Source of the DNA: Ruminococcus sp. Phil15
GTDB lineage: Bacteria; Bacillota; Clostridia; Oscillospirales; Ruminococcaceae
NCBI GenBank assembly: GCA_001940995.1
Contig: MSHC01000016.1
Location: 1 to 60,130 of the forward strand
Reading direction: 5' to 3'
DNA length: 60,130 nucleotides
Positions 1 to 7,444 of this stretch are shown piece by piece (the stretch's first letter is position 1; each line of letters starts with the position of its first letter). A program made the position numbers and the translations under genes. The notes beneath the pieces were generated by a model. The model was given only the letters and a program-made list of their open reading frames with translations, made no database searches and was not told the DNA's origin.

Positions 1-379
1 CGCCGATGGGAAAGACCATTTCATTCTGATGCTTGGCTTTTGCGTCGGCGGCGTCGTCCTCCGCCCATACCTCCTTTGCCATACGGAAGGCCGCCCACGC
101 CTTGGGCCAGCCCGCATAAAATGCCGCATGAGTCAGGATCTCCGCAATTTCCGTTTTGGTCACGCCGTTGTTCTTTGCGGTTGTCAGATGATACTGAAAG
201 GACGAATCCGTCAGTCCCTGTGCCATCAGCACCACCACTGTTACAATGCTGCGGTCCCGCAGGGAAAGCTTGTCTTCCCGGCTCCACACCTGCCCAAACA
301 GTACATCATCATTCAATTCCGCAAATTTAGGAGCAAATTCCCCCACAGCCTCTCTGCCTGCCGTTTGTTTAACTGCCAT
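1..379 (-). CDS. Carboxymuconolactone decarboxylase family protein (partial, 3' end off window)
   Basis: The minus-strand frame opens at an ATG at 379 preceded by GGAGG (spacing about 7) and runs without a stop to the window edge, so the C-terminus is missing; 126 codons are visible. The protein starts MAVKQTAGREAV and contains a segment ending TEIAEILTHAAFYAGWPKAW, which matches the helical core of carboxymuconolactone decarboxylase/AhpD-like proteins (PF02627). The redox CxxC of AhpD is not present in the visible part, so a peroxidase-partner role is not supported. The family includes gamma-carboxymuconolactone decarboxylases and many small proteins of unknown substrate. The gene lies 3 nt behind the iron-sulfur flavoprotein gene and is probably in the same MerR-controlled operon. 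Base composition is visibly GC-richer than the genes after 1.7 kb. Confidence 0.85.
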   Translation of the reverse strand, partial: MAVKQTAGREAVGEFAPKFAELNDDVLFGQVWSREDKLSLRDRSIVTVVVLMAQGLTDSSFQYHLTTAKNNGVTKTEIAEILTHAAFYAGWPKAWAAFRMAKEVWAEDDAADAKAKHQNEMVFPIG

Positions 380-382
380 GGC

Positions 383-925
383 TCACACCTCCTTGCCCAT
401 CTGATAAGCTTGCTCCAGCGCAATATGACCTGCGATCTCTCCCACGCCGTTTACGCCGCCTGCAAACACTGTGCCAGCCAGCGCACAGCGTGAGAAACAG
501 TCCACCCATCCCTGCACGGCTTTCTCTGTGCCCGCAAAGGTCTCCGGTGCGTTCTCTGCCGCTGTTGCAAGCAGATAGGCTTTCGTAAAGGCGTAGTCCG
601 TATCGAACAATGGGTTGGCACGATCCAGCATAGTCTTGAGCTGACCGCTGACGCAGTAATAGTAGACGGGTGTTGCGAACACCAGCACATTTGCATCGTG
701 CATTTTGGCGGCAATTTCCACGGCATCGTCTTGGATGACGCAGTGCCCCAACTTCAGGCAGGCGAGGCAGCCTTTGCAGAAGCCAACCTGCTTTTCCCGC
801 AGATATACGGTTTCTACCTGATGGCCCGCCTCCCGTGCGCCCTTGGCAAATGCTGCCGCCAGCGTTTCGGAGTTGCCGCCCCTGCGAGGGCTTGAAGAAA
901 GAATCAACACTTTTTTACTCATCAT
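383..925 (-). CDS. Iron-sulfur flavoprotein / NADPH-dependent FMN reductase family
   Basis: A 180-aa flavodoxin-fold protein. The N-terminal SSSPRRGGNSETLAAAF is the FMN phosphate-binding loop of the NADPH-dependent FMN reductase family. Residues about 50-62 read CKGCLACLKLGHC, a compact CX2CX2CX5C cluster motif typical of iron-sulfur flavoproteins (Isf) of anaerobes, which move electrons between ferredoxin-like donors and acceptors such as oxygen, peroxide or quinones. ATPVYYYCVSGQLKTMLDR is the conserved flavin-contact segment. Two consecutive ATGs (925 and 922) follow AAGGAG. The gene is transcribed divergently from a MerR regulator and just ahead of the CMD gene. The substrate cannot be read from sequence; a role in electrophile or oxidative stress is inferred from the regulator. 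Confidence 0.88.
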   Translation of the reverse strand: MMSKKVLILSSSPRRGGNSETLAAAFAKGAREAGHQVETVYLREKQVGFCKGCLACLKLGHCVIQDDAVEIAAKMHDANVLVFATPVYYYCVSGQLKTMLDRANPLFDTDYAFTKAYLLATAAENAPETFAGTEKAVQGWVDCFSRCALAGTVFAGGVNGVGEIAGHIALEQAYQMGKEV

Positions 926-969
926 AAAACACTCCTTGCACTTTGGTTTCTTTTGTGTTATTTATTATA

Positions 970-1000
970 ATAATAATACCTAAACCTAACTTCAGGTCAA
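970..1000 (-). promoter_or_regulatory. MerR-type promoter/operator with 19-bp spacer
   Basis: On the minus strand TTGACC (995-1000) and TATTAT (970-975) are separated by exactly 19 bp. This overlong spacer is the signature of promoters that MerR proteins untwist to activate. The spacer carries an imperfect dyad (ACCTGAAGT / AGGTTTAGGT). It drives the flavoprotein-CMD genes and sits directly between them and the merR gene. Confidence 0.75.
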
Positions 1001-1032
1001 GATGTTTTTTGAAATTTTTCGGAGGAATTTTT

Positions 1033-1473
1033 ATGTATTCGATCGGACAGGTGGCGGAGATGTTCGGAATGCCCATCTCTACACTGCGCTATTATGACAA
1101 ACAAGGACTTTTTCCGAATATGGAACGGGTATCCGGTATCCGTAAGTTCAGTGAAACCGAGATTGAGGCGCTTCGGGTTATTGAGTGCCTGAAAAAGGCG
1201 GGAATGGAGATTCGGGATATCAAGCAGTTCATGGATTGGTGTAAAGAGGGTCCTGCCACATATCCGCAGCGAAAGGAATTGTTTGAAACGCAGAAGGCGC
1301 ATATGGAGGAGGAGATCACACGGATGAACCGCACTCTGGATATGCTGAAATTCAAATGCTGGTACTATGAACAGGCAATCCGAGACGGAAATGAGGAAAA
1401 ACTCGCCGCCATGATTCCCGATGAGCTGCCGAAGGACATCCGTGCAATCTACGACAGCTCCCACGAAAAATAA
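1033..1473 (+). CDS. MerR family transcriptional regulator, AdhR/NmlR-like
   Basis: A 146-aa protein. The ATG at 1033 follows GGAGGA by 7 nt; the frame is open further upstream but without a ribosome site. Residues 1-70 form the MerR winged helix (MYSIGQVAEMFGMPISTLRYYDKQGLFP), followed by a long dimerisation helix (about 78-115). Cys52 lies in the context RVIECLKKAGMEI, the position of the single reactive cysteine in the aldehyde sensors AdhR (B. subtilis) and NmlR. It lacks a C-terminal metal- or drug-binding domain. It is inferred to activate the divergent flavoprotein-CMD operon through the 19-bp-spaced promoter and probably to autoregulate. Inducer identity (aldehyde, quinone or other electrophile) is a guess from Cys52. 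Confidence 0.88.
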   Translation: MYSIGQVAEMFGMPISTLRYYDKQGLFPNMERVSGIRKFSETEIEALRVIECLKKAGMEIRDIKQFMDWCKEGPATYPQRKELFETQKAHMEEEITRMNRTLDMLKFKCWYYEQAIRDGNEEKLAAMIPDELPKDIRAIYDSSHEK

Positions 1474-1520
1474 CACTCTCCTGCACCTGCATGGTAATTG
1501 AAGGGCAACACAAGAATGTA

Positions 1521-1600
1521 TTGCACCCCCCTAAAGCTGTGGTTGCACCCCCTCAAATCGAGAACTGCACCCCCCTCCAAACCGTAATTGCACCCCCTTA
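1521..1600. repeat. Four phased direct repeats of TTGCACCCCC(C)T
   Basis: Copies begin at 1521, 1543, 1565 (one mismatch, CTGCACC) and 1588, giving spacings of 22, 22 and 23 bp. Each has TGCAC followed by five or six C residues; the sequence between copies is not conserved. The array lies between the merR gene and the SulP gene with no coding frame. Period and direct orientation suggest a protein-binding array, such as the end of an IS21-type element or an iteron-like site; neither is proven. Confidence 0.75.
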
Positions 1601-1645
1601 ACGGGTTTCTATCAAAATTAGAGTCATTTGCCAGACGTTAAGCCG

Positions 1646-1677
1646 CTCTCTTTTGTTTTTGCAAAAGAGAGTTTTTT
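1646..1677 (+). terminator. Intrinsic terminator-like hairpin upstream of the SulP gene
   Basis: CTCTCTTTTG (1646-1655) pairs perfectly with CAAAAGAGAG (1662-1671) around a 6-nt loop and is followed by six T. It lies only 32 nt before the SulP start codon, so it either ends transcription from upstream or acts as an attenuator in the SulP leader. Confidence 0.7.
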
Positions 1678-1709
1678 GCGGAATTTTTGACGGAAAAGGA
1701 GGGGCTTTT

Positions 1710-3377
1710 TTGAAAAATACACATCTTAAGCCGAAGCTGTTTTCGGTAATGAAAACCTACACCAAGGGTCAGCTTGTAAAGGACGTTATTGCAGGAATAA
1801 TCGTTGCAATAATTGCGCTTCCTCTTTCGATTGCTCTGGCACTTGCATCGGGCGTTGAACCTGCCTGCGGCGTATACACGGCAATTGCGGCAGGCTTTGT
1901 CGTATCCTTTTTAGGCGGAAGCAGGGTACAGATTGCCGGTCCTACTGCGGCGTTTGCGACGATAGTTGCGGGAGTTGTTGCGACTCAGGGAATGTCCGGA
2001 TTATTTTTAGCGACGATTATTGCAGGCGTCATTCTGATACTTATGGGAATTTTCAGATTCGGCTCGCTGATAAAGTTTATTCCTTACACCATCACAACCG
2101 GTTTTACTGCTGGAATTGCCGTGACAATTCTTGTAGGACAGATCAAGGATTTCCTCGGACTTCGTTATGCAGAGGGCGTAAAGCCGATTGAAACTATTGA
2201 AAAGATCAAGGCGAACATTGACGCCGCCGGCACGTTCAGCTGGCAGGCGCTTCTTATCGGCATAATCTGTCTTGCAATACTCATAATTTATCCTAAGATT
2301 GAAAAGAGAATTCCGCCGTCGCTTATTGCTGTAATAGTAAGTGCGGCGCTTGTAAAGCTTATTCCGGCTCTTGACGAGGGAGTTTACACAATCGGCGAGC
2401 TTTACACTATACCGTCGGGACTGCCTAAGGTAGATTTCGGGGGAATAGATTTCAGCGTTTCAGGCATTTCCGCTGTTCTTCCCGACGCTCTTACAATTGC
2501 GATACTTGCGGCAATTGAATCGCTGTTATCCTGCGTTGTGGCAGACAGTATGGTAAACTCGAAGCACAATTCAAATATGGAGCTTGTTGCGCAAGGCTGC
2601 GGAAACATTGCGTCTGTGCTTTTCGGAGGCATTCCTGCGACGGGAGCAATTGCGAGGACGGCGGCTAACGCCAAGAACGGCGGAAGAACGCCTATTGCAG
2701 GTATGGTACATTCCGTTGTGCTGCTGCTCGTGCTTTTAGTACTGATGCCATACGCAGAGCTTATTCCTATGCCTGCTATTGCGGCTATTCTTTTCATCGT
2801 CGCTTACAATATGAGCGAATGGAGAAAATTTTTAAAGACTATAAAATCTGCTCCTAAGAGCGACAGCATTGTTATGGTTATCACCTTTGCGCTTACCGTT
2901 ATATTCGACCTTGTTATTGCAATCGAGGTTGGTATGGTGCTTGCGGCGCTTCTCTTTATGAAGAGAATGAGCGAGGAGGCGAACGTTACAGGCTGGAAAT
3001 ATGTTGACGACGCTGAGAGCGACAGCTACGACCTTGACCTTTGCGCCGTGCCTGAGGGAGTTAGGGTTTACGAGATAAGCGGACCGATGTTCTTCGGCGT
3101 TGCAGACAAAATACTCGGCATTTCTCTTGACGACACGGTAAAGTGCCTTGTTCTCAGAATGAGGGCTGTGCCTTCTATAGATTCGACGGCAATGAACTCG
3201 CTGGAGGAGCTTTACAGAAAATGCTCTGACAGGGGCATAAGGGTTGTTTTCTCGCACGTTAACTCGCAGCCGCTTTCGGCCATGAAAAAGTCAGGGCTTC
3301 ACGGGCTTGTGGGCGAGGAAAACTTCTGTACGCATATCAATTCGGCGCTTGAAAGAGCAGCGGAGATTACAAAGTAA
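1710..3377 (+). CDS. SulP family anion transporter with STAS domain
   Basis: A 555-aa inner-membrane protein. The TTG at 1710 is chosen because AAGGAGGGG (1696-1704) sits 5 nt upstream; the frame extends further upstream only through the terminator stem. The SulP transmembrane core (about residues 25-420) shows the N-terminal KDVIAGIIVAIIALPLSIAL and QIAGPTAAFATIVAG signatures. A cytosolic STAS domain (about 445-545) contains LRMRAVPSIDSTAMNSLEEL. The family exchanges or symports sulfate, bicarbonate, C4-dicarboxylates or other anions; the substrate cannot be assigned. It ends at a bidirectional terminator and appears monocistronic. Confidence 0.92.
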   Translation: MKNTHLKPKLFSVMKTYTKGQLVKDVIAGIIVAIIALPLSIALALASGVEPACGVYTAIAAGFVVSFLGGSRVQIAGPTAAFATIVAGVVATQGMSGLFLATIIAGVILILMGIFRFGSLIKFIPYTITTGFTAGIAVTILVGQIKDFLGLRYAEGVKPIETIEKIKANIDAAGTFSWQALLIGIICLAILIIYPKIEKRIPPSLIAVIVSAALVKLIPALDEGVYTIGELYTIPSGLPKVDFGGIDFSVSGISAVLPDALTIAILAAIESLLSCVVADSMVNSKHNSNMELVAQGCGNIASVLFGGIPATGAIARTAANAKNGGRTPIAGMVHSVVLLLVLLVLMPYAELIPMPAIAAILFIVAYNMSEWRKFLKTIKSAPKSDSIVMVITFALTVIFDLVIAIEVGMVLAALLFMKRMSEEANVTGWKYVDDAESDSYDLDLCAVPEGVRVYEISGPMFFGVADKILGISLDDTVKCLVLRMRAVPSIDSTAMNSLEELYRKCSDRGIRVVFSHVNSQPLSAMKKSGLHGLVGEENFCTHINSALERAAEITK

Positions 3378-3398
3378 TCATAACGGATTTTGACATAA

Positions 3399-3459
3399 AA
3401 TCGGCGGTACAATTTGCATTATGCACTCTGCATTCTGCGTTGTACCGCCGATTATGTTT
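3399..3459. terminator. Bidirectional terminator between SulP and DUF624 genes
   Basis: AATCGGCGGTACAA (3399-3412) is perfectly complementary to TTGTACCGCCGATT (3440-3453), giving a 14-bp stem followed by ATGTTTTTT. The 27-nt loop consists of near-direct repeats of GCATTATGC/GCATTCTGC. It separates convergent genes. Confidence 0.85.
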
Positions 3460-3460
3460 T

Positions 3461-4348
3461 TTATGAAATTCGTTTGCCGCTGCCCTTGGATTTTGTGGCG
3501 TTGCCTTTTTTCTTAGGCTTATTATCCGTATTTCTTCCGCCCTTTATCGGCGTCTCTGTGCCGCCCTTATCCTGAAAGATTGCGTCCTCATCGCTTGCAG
3601 GTCTGAGGTGGTCAAACTCAGGATTCTTCTCTCCCCTGCTATCGTAATATGGCTGGATAACGTACTTTCTTATCACCGGATAGCAGTTATAGGAAACGGT
3701 AAATGCGGTGAATGAAAATGCCCAGCCGCAGATAATTACAAGGTCGATTATAATGCCTGCGTTTGAAGCTGTGAGAAGGATAAGCAGGAGCAGAACAACG
3801 AGTCCTACAGTTGTAAAGAAAGAAATAAGCGTGGATTTAAGACCTAAGCTTGTGAGCAAAAATGCGTTCTTCAAAATCTGCTTCATTTTAAGGTTTGTTG
3901 AAACTACGAGCAGGTAGATGTAGTAGTGCATAAGGAAGATGATGAGCATAAGGCTTATTGCCACTACAAGGAGCAGTTTTCCGATTTCATACTCAAGCGA
4001 AAAGCTGTAATAGAATGATATCATAACTATTGTCCAGTAGACAAGGAAGATATCAATAAGTCCGAGCGGAAAAGACTGCTTAAAGCTGCTCTTAAAGGTT
4101 TTCCAGAAGTCGTGGAACATAAAACAGCTTCGCTCCTGAGAATAGTTTCTTGCGACCTTTATAAGCCCAGCTGTTGCCGGTCCGATTGTAACAATCGGGA
4201 TACAAAACAGGATATATAGAAGATTTAGAAAGGCTAAATCCCAAAAGTGTCTGCCAAACACCTCCATAAACTTAAAGAAGCCTTTTTTTTCCTGCGGCAT
4301 TTTCGGAACGCCGGGACCTGCTGAATCATAATTTGAAAATAAACCCAT
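3461..4348 (-). CDS. DUF624 (YesL-like) membrane protein
   Basis: A 295-aa protein. AAAGGA precedes the ATG at 4348. After a soluble 25-residue start (MGLFSNYDSAGPGVPKMP) come about six hydrophobic segments between residues 38 and 235, beginning with FWDLAFLNLLYILFCIPIVT, then a charged, Lys-rich C-terminal tail (about 245-295) ending in repeats of basic residues. The N-terminal GPATAGLIKVARNY region and helix spacing match the DUF624/YesL family, often found near carbohydrate uptake genes but of unknown role. It is the last gene before the terminator and lies 24 nt behind proC. Confidence 0.75.
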   Translation of the reverse strand: MGLFSNYDSAGPGVPKMPQEKKGFFKFMEVFGRHFWDLAFLNLLYILFCIPIVTIGPATAGLIKVARNYSQERSCFMFHDFWKTFKSSFKQSFPLGLIDIFLVYWTIVMISFYYSFSLEYEIGKLLLVVAISLMLIIFLMHYYIYLLVVSTNLKMKQILKNAFLLTSLGLKSTLISFFTTVGLVVLLLLILLTASNAGIIIDLVIICGWAFSFTAFTVSYNCYPVIRKYVIQPYYDSRGEKNPEFDHLRPASDEDAIFQDKGGTETPIKGGRNTDNKPKKKGNATKSKGSGKRIS

Positions 4349-4372
4349 TTTAAATATCCTTTCGATAAGTAG

Positions 4373-5167
4373 CTACTTTGAAAGCTCGTATGCTCTCTTT
4401 GTGCAGGCTCTGCAGCACTCAGCGACAGTTTCCTCAAGGTTTCCCTCCCTGAGCTTTTTGAGTCCCTCTATCGTTGTGCCGCCCTTTGAGGACACCATTT
4501 CGATAAGCTGTTCAATAGTATTTCCGCTGTCGGTTATCATCTTAGCCGAGCCTATGAGGGTTTTCGCAAAGAGCTTGGTTGCGGTTTCCTCGCCGATATC
4601 GACAGACTTAGCGTAGTCGATGAACGCTTTTGCGTAAAGGTATATAAATGCAGGCGACGAGCCGTTTATTGCGATAATCTCTTTCATCTTATCGGGTGAA
4701 ACGACCGCATACTCGCCGCAAAGTCCGAAGATATTGCAGACAAAAGAGAACTCCTCGTCCGTTGTTCCCTCGGCTTTGGAAAGAGCAGTTGCGCCTTCGC
4801 CGAGAAGAAGCGGCGTATTCGGCATAACGAGTACGACCCTTGCGTTTTCGTTTGTCTTAGTGCGGATATACTCTGCGGTAATTCCTGCGCAGATAGACAC
4901 GATAACGCTATCGTCCTTTACTGCGTTTTTAACTGCGTCCAGCACATCGTCGAGCTGCTGAGGCTTAACTGCCAAAAACACATACTTACACTTTTCAAAC
5001 GCTTCGCTCTCGGAAAGAAGCGGATTTACGCCATGCTCCTTTAATCTTTCGAGCTTCGATGCGTCCTTATCATACGCACAGAGCATAACGTCGTTACCGC
5101 TTTGTGCAATTCCTTTCATAATCGCAAAGCCCATATTTCCGGCTCCGATGAATCCAACTGAGGTCAT
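4373..5167 (-). CDS. proC: Pyrroline-5-carboxylate reductase
   Basis: A 264-aa protein that reduces 1-pyrroline-5-carboxylate to L-proline with NAD(P)H, the last step of proline synthesis. The Rossmann motif GFIGAGNMGFAIMKGI is at residues 5-20, and the C-terminal dimerisation/substrate region contains SGNTIEQLIEMVSSKGGTT, the ProC signature. The start at 5167 is chosen because AAGGGAAG lies upstream and it gives the family length; the in-frame ATG at 5203 has no ribosome site. GTTIEGLKKLREGNLE near the end is family-typical. Confidence 0.95.
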   Translation of the reverse strand: MTSVGFIGAGNMGFAIMKGIAQSGNDVMLCAYDKDASKLERLKEHGVNPLLSESEAFEKCKYVFLAVKPQQLDDVLDAVKNAVKDDSVIVSICAGITAEYIRTKTNENARVVLVMPNTPLLLGEGATALSKAEGTTDEEFSFVCNIFGLCGEYAVVSPDKMKEIIAINGSSPAFIYLYAKAFIDYAKSVDIGEETATKLFAKTLIGSAKMITDSGNTIEQLIEMVSSKGGTTIEGLKKLREGNLEETVAECCRACTKRAYELSK

Positions 5168-5263
5168 ATTTATACTTCCCTTACAAAATAAGATACCATA
5201 CATTATACATCAAATTTCCATAAAAGTCAACACTGCGCCGTTTTGGAAACTATTAATTTGCAC

Positions 5264-5293
5264 AAAAACAGCCGGGCAGAGTCGCTCGGCTGT
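5264..5293 (-). terminator. Terminator after trmL
   Basis: On the minus strand ACAGCCG and CGGCTGT form a 7-bp stem with a 12-nt loop, followed by TTTTTG. It follows the trmL stop codon and separates it from proC. Confidence 0.65.
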
Positions 5294-5298
5294 ATCAT

Positions 5299-5796
5299 TT
5301 ACCATTCATACTGTGTAAGCTTGCCCTTACGGTTTAAATCGGGGTAATCCCACTGCCTTAAAACCTCGTAGGCGGCGATTGCGACGCTGTTTGAGAGGTT
5401 TAACGAACGCAGGTCGTTGCGCATAGGGATTCTTGTACACGACTCCTCGTTTTCATACAGAAGCTTTTCGGGAAGTCCCCTATCCTCTCTGCCGAAAACC
5501 AGAAATGCATTATCCGGATAGGTCTGCTCGCTGTGCGTTCTTCTGCCCTTGGTTGTAAAGAAGAACATTTTTCCGCCCTTGTTCTTTTCAAGAAAGTCGT
5601 CGAGGCTTTCATACTCGAAGATGGTGAGCTTGTCCCAATAATCAAGTCCTGCACGCTTCAGCTGTTTATCCGATATAACAAAGCCGTAAGGCTTAACGAG
5701 ATGCAGAGCAGCTCCCGTTACGGCACAGGTACGGGAGATGTTTCCTGTGTTCTGGGGAATTTGCGGCTCGACAAGAACTATATTTAAGTTTGCCAC
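5299..5796 (-). CDS. trmL: tRNA (cytidine/uridine(34)-2'-O)-methyltransferase
   Basis: A 165-aa SPOUT-class methyltransferase that 2'-O-methylates the wobble base of tRNA-Leu isoacceptors in the characterised homologues. The trefoil-knot SAM-binding elements are visible: VEPQIPQNTGNISRTCAVTG near the N-terminus, FGREDRGLPEKLL in the middle, and MRNDLRSLNLSNSVAIAAYE at about 125-145. Length is that of the minimal TrmL/CspR family without an RNA-binding extension. It starts 14 nt after the antiporter stop, so the two genes are probably cotranscribed. Confidence 0.94.
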   Translation of the reverse strand: MANLNIVLVEPQIPQNTGNISRTCAVTGAALHLVKPYGFVISDKQLKRAGLDYWDKLTIFEYESLDDFLEKNKGGKMFFFTTKGRRTHSEQTYPDNAFLVFGREDRGLPEKLLYENEESCTRIPMRNDLRSLNLSNSVAIAAYEVLRQWDYPDLNRKGKLTQYEW

Positions 5797-5810
5797 TGCA
5801 AGACACCTCT

Positions 5811-7094
5811 TTACTGATTTTCGCTTGCCTTTTTGAGCTTTTCGCTGCGGCGGTTTTTAACCTCGTCAGACATAGGCTTGATATCGCCTGCCTTAGTAAG
5901 AGCGACCTTTGTAAGCATAGGTCCGAATATTTCATATACGAGGACTGCGAAGAGCGTTATATTCCTGATAAGTGTACCCTCGCCGCCCAGCTGCATAGCT
6001 GTAGCACACATACCGAGTGCGACGCCTGCCTGCGGAAAGAGGGTGACGCCGAGGTACTTACAGATACTAGGCTCGCACTTTGTAGCTTTTGAGCTGACAA
6101 ATGTGCCTACATACTTACCCAAGCATCTGAAAATAATATAGACAATTCCTATGCCTACGATAGCCGCCTCTGCGAATACCTTTAACTCAAGCTCCGCACC
6201 GCTGATTACGAAAAACAGGGCGAAAAGCGGAGATGTCCACTTATCCGTTGCACCCATCAGATCCTCTGAAAGCGGACAGATATTGCAGAATACTGTGCCT
6301 AGCATCATACAAACGAGGAGCGACGAAAAGCCGATGTGTACTGAGCCGACCTCAAAGCTGAGCGTTGAGAGGGCGACAGTTAAGAAAACGAATGCTATTG
6401 TCATATTAAGGCGGTTTGTATTTGAATTGAACATCTTCTCAAGCTGAGTCAGGATAAAACCCATAACAGCTCCGAGGATGAGCGATGCGATAATTTCGAT
6501 AAAAGGATTTACGAGTATTGAAACCAAATCAAGCTTGCCGAGGGAAATCGTTTTTGCTACGCCGAATGAAACAGCAAACACAACCAGTCCTACTGCGTCG
6601 TCGAGCGCAACTATCGGCAGGAGGAGATTTGTAAGCTTACCCTTCGCCTTATACTGCCTTACTACCATAAGCGTTGCGGCTGGGGCGGTTGCGGTTGCTA
6701 TTGCTCCTAATGTGAGCGTCTGGGAAAGAGTCAGCTTATCGGGTATTGCGAGGTGGACGGCAAAAAGTGCAAGGTCAACAAACAGGGTTGCCGTCAGAGC
6801 CTGGAAGATACCTATTACAAAAGCCTGCTTTCCGATTTGTTTAAGGCTCTTTAGTCTGAACTCGTTGCCGATAGAGAATGCGATAAAACCAAGGGCAATC
6901 TCGGATATATTTGAAAGGCTTTCCATTTGCGACATTGAGTCAAAGCCCAGACCTATTCTACCTAGGCAATAAGGTCCGATAAGAACGCCTGCAATGAGAT
7001 AGGCGGTTACTGACGGAAGCTTCAGGGGCTTGAAAACTCTTGTCATAAGTAGTCCTGTTAAAAGCGCAATTGAAATAGGTAGGAGAACTGTCAT
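5811..7094 (-). CDS. CPA2-type cation:proton antiporter
   Basis: A 427-aa protein of about 12 transmembrane helices. It begins MTVLLPISIALLTGLLMTRV, with the early-helix motif SVTAYLIAGVLIGPY and a conserved acidic pair region PIVALDDAVGLVVFA (helix 5-6), the hallmark of CPA2 Na+(K+)/H+ exchangers where the Asp residues bind the cation. There is no RCK/TrkA-N domain at the C-terminus, only a basic tail of about 30 residues. It is expected to exchange Na+ or K+ for protons at the cell membrane. The ribosome site before the start is poor. It is divergent from the 57-aa gene and followed by trmL. Confidence 0.88.
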   Translation of the reverse strand: MTVLLPISIALLTGLLMTRVFKPLKLPSVTAYLIAGVLIGPYCLGRIGLGFDSMSQMESLSNISEIALGFIAFSIGNEFRLKSLKQIGKQAFVIGIFQALTATLFVDLALFAVHLAIPDKLTLSQTLTLGAIATATAPAATLMVVRQYKAKGKLTNLLLPIVALDDAVGLVVFAVSFGVAKTISLGKLDLVSILVNPFIEIIASLILGAVMGFILTQLEKMFNSNTNRLNMTIAFVFLTVALSTLSFEVGSVHIGFSSLLVCMMLGTVFCNICPLSEDLMGATDKWTSPLFALFFVISGAELELKVFAEAAIVGIGIVYIIFRCLGKYVGTFVSSKATKCEPSICKYLGVTLFPQAGVALGMCATAMQLGGEGTLIRNITLFAVLVYEIFGPMLTKVALTKAGDIKPMSDEVKNRRSEKLKKASENQ

Positions 7095-7182
7095 AGGGGA
7101 ATTCTTCTTTCTAAATGTATTTTATGAATTTTTTACACAAAATTTGAAAAAATTACATCTCAAAGCCGTCATTTATTTTGCA

Positions 7183-7211
7183 TTGACAGGCAGAAATTCC
7201 ACATAATAAAT
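7183..7211 (+). promoter_or_regulatory. Putative promoter for the 57-aa protein gene
   Basis: TTGACA at 7183-7188 is followed after 17 bp by ATAAAT (7206-7211), or after 15 bp by TAATAA. The start codon is about 30 nt further on. Confidence 0.5.
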
Positions 7212-7242
7212 CTGAAAACAAAACGAAACGGAGATGAATTAT

Positions 7243-7416
7243 ATGAAAATTTCTTCAATAGCGACAGGTGTCGCTTTCGGAATGACCGCAGGCGGTATTG
7301 CTTACACTATTGCAAACGCAACCTCTAAGGAAAGGCGTAAGCTTAAAGGCAACACGGCAAGGGCAATAAAGGCTATCGGGAACGTTATGGACGACCTCAG
7401 CGATATGATGAAATAG
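7243..7416 (+). CDS. Small single-pass membrane protein, unknown
   Basis: A 57-aa protein. Two in-frame ATGs exist (7234 and 7243); ACGGAG at 7228-7233 abuts the first and is correctly spaced from the second, so 7243 is used. Residues about 4-27 (SSIATGVAFGMTAGGIAYTI) form one weakly hydrophobic, Gly/Ala-rich membrane segment, followed by a basic stretch (KERRKLKGNTARAIKAIG) and an acidic-amphipathic end (NVMDDLSDMMK). This resembles small YtxH-like envelope proteins in layout, but the match is too short to name. It has its own promoter and lies opposite the antiporter. Confidence 0.65.
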   Translation: MKISSIATGVAFGMTAGGIAYTIANATSKERRKLKGNTARAIKAIGNVMDDLSDMMK

Positions 7417-7444
7417 AGTCAGTCGGTCTTTGGAGAGCGCAGCC

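Noticed and set aside
1001-1269. Sortase or dockerin signal in the 1269-aa surface protein (coordinates here are residues)
   Set aside because: No LPXTG-like motif, hydrophobic C-terminal segment or paired calcium-loop dockerin repeats were found.
1521-1600. CRISPR array or G-quadruplex from the TTGCACCCCC repeats
   Set aside because: The repeat core is only about 11 bp, the gaps are 11-12 bp, and no cas genes are present; G-runs on the other strand are 16-17 nt apart, too far for a stable quadruplex.
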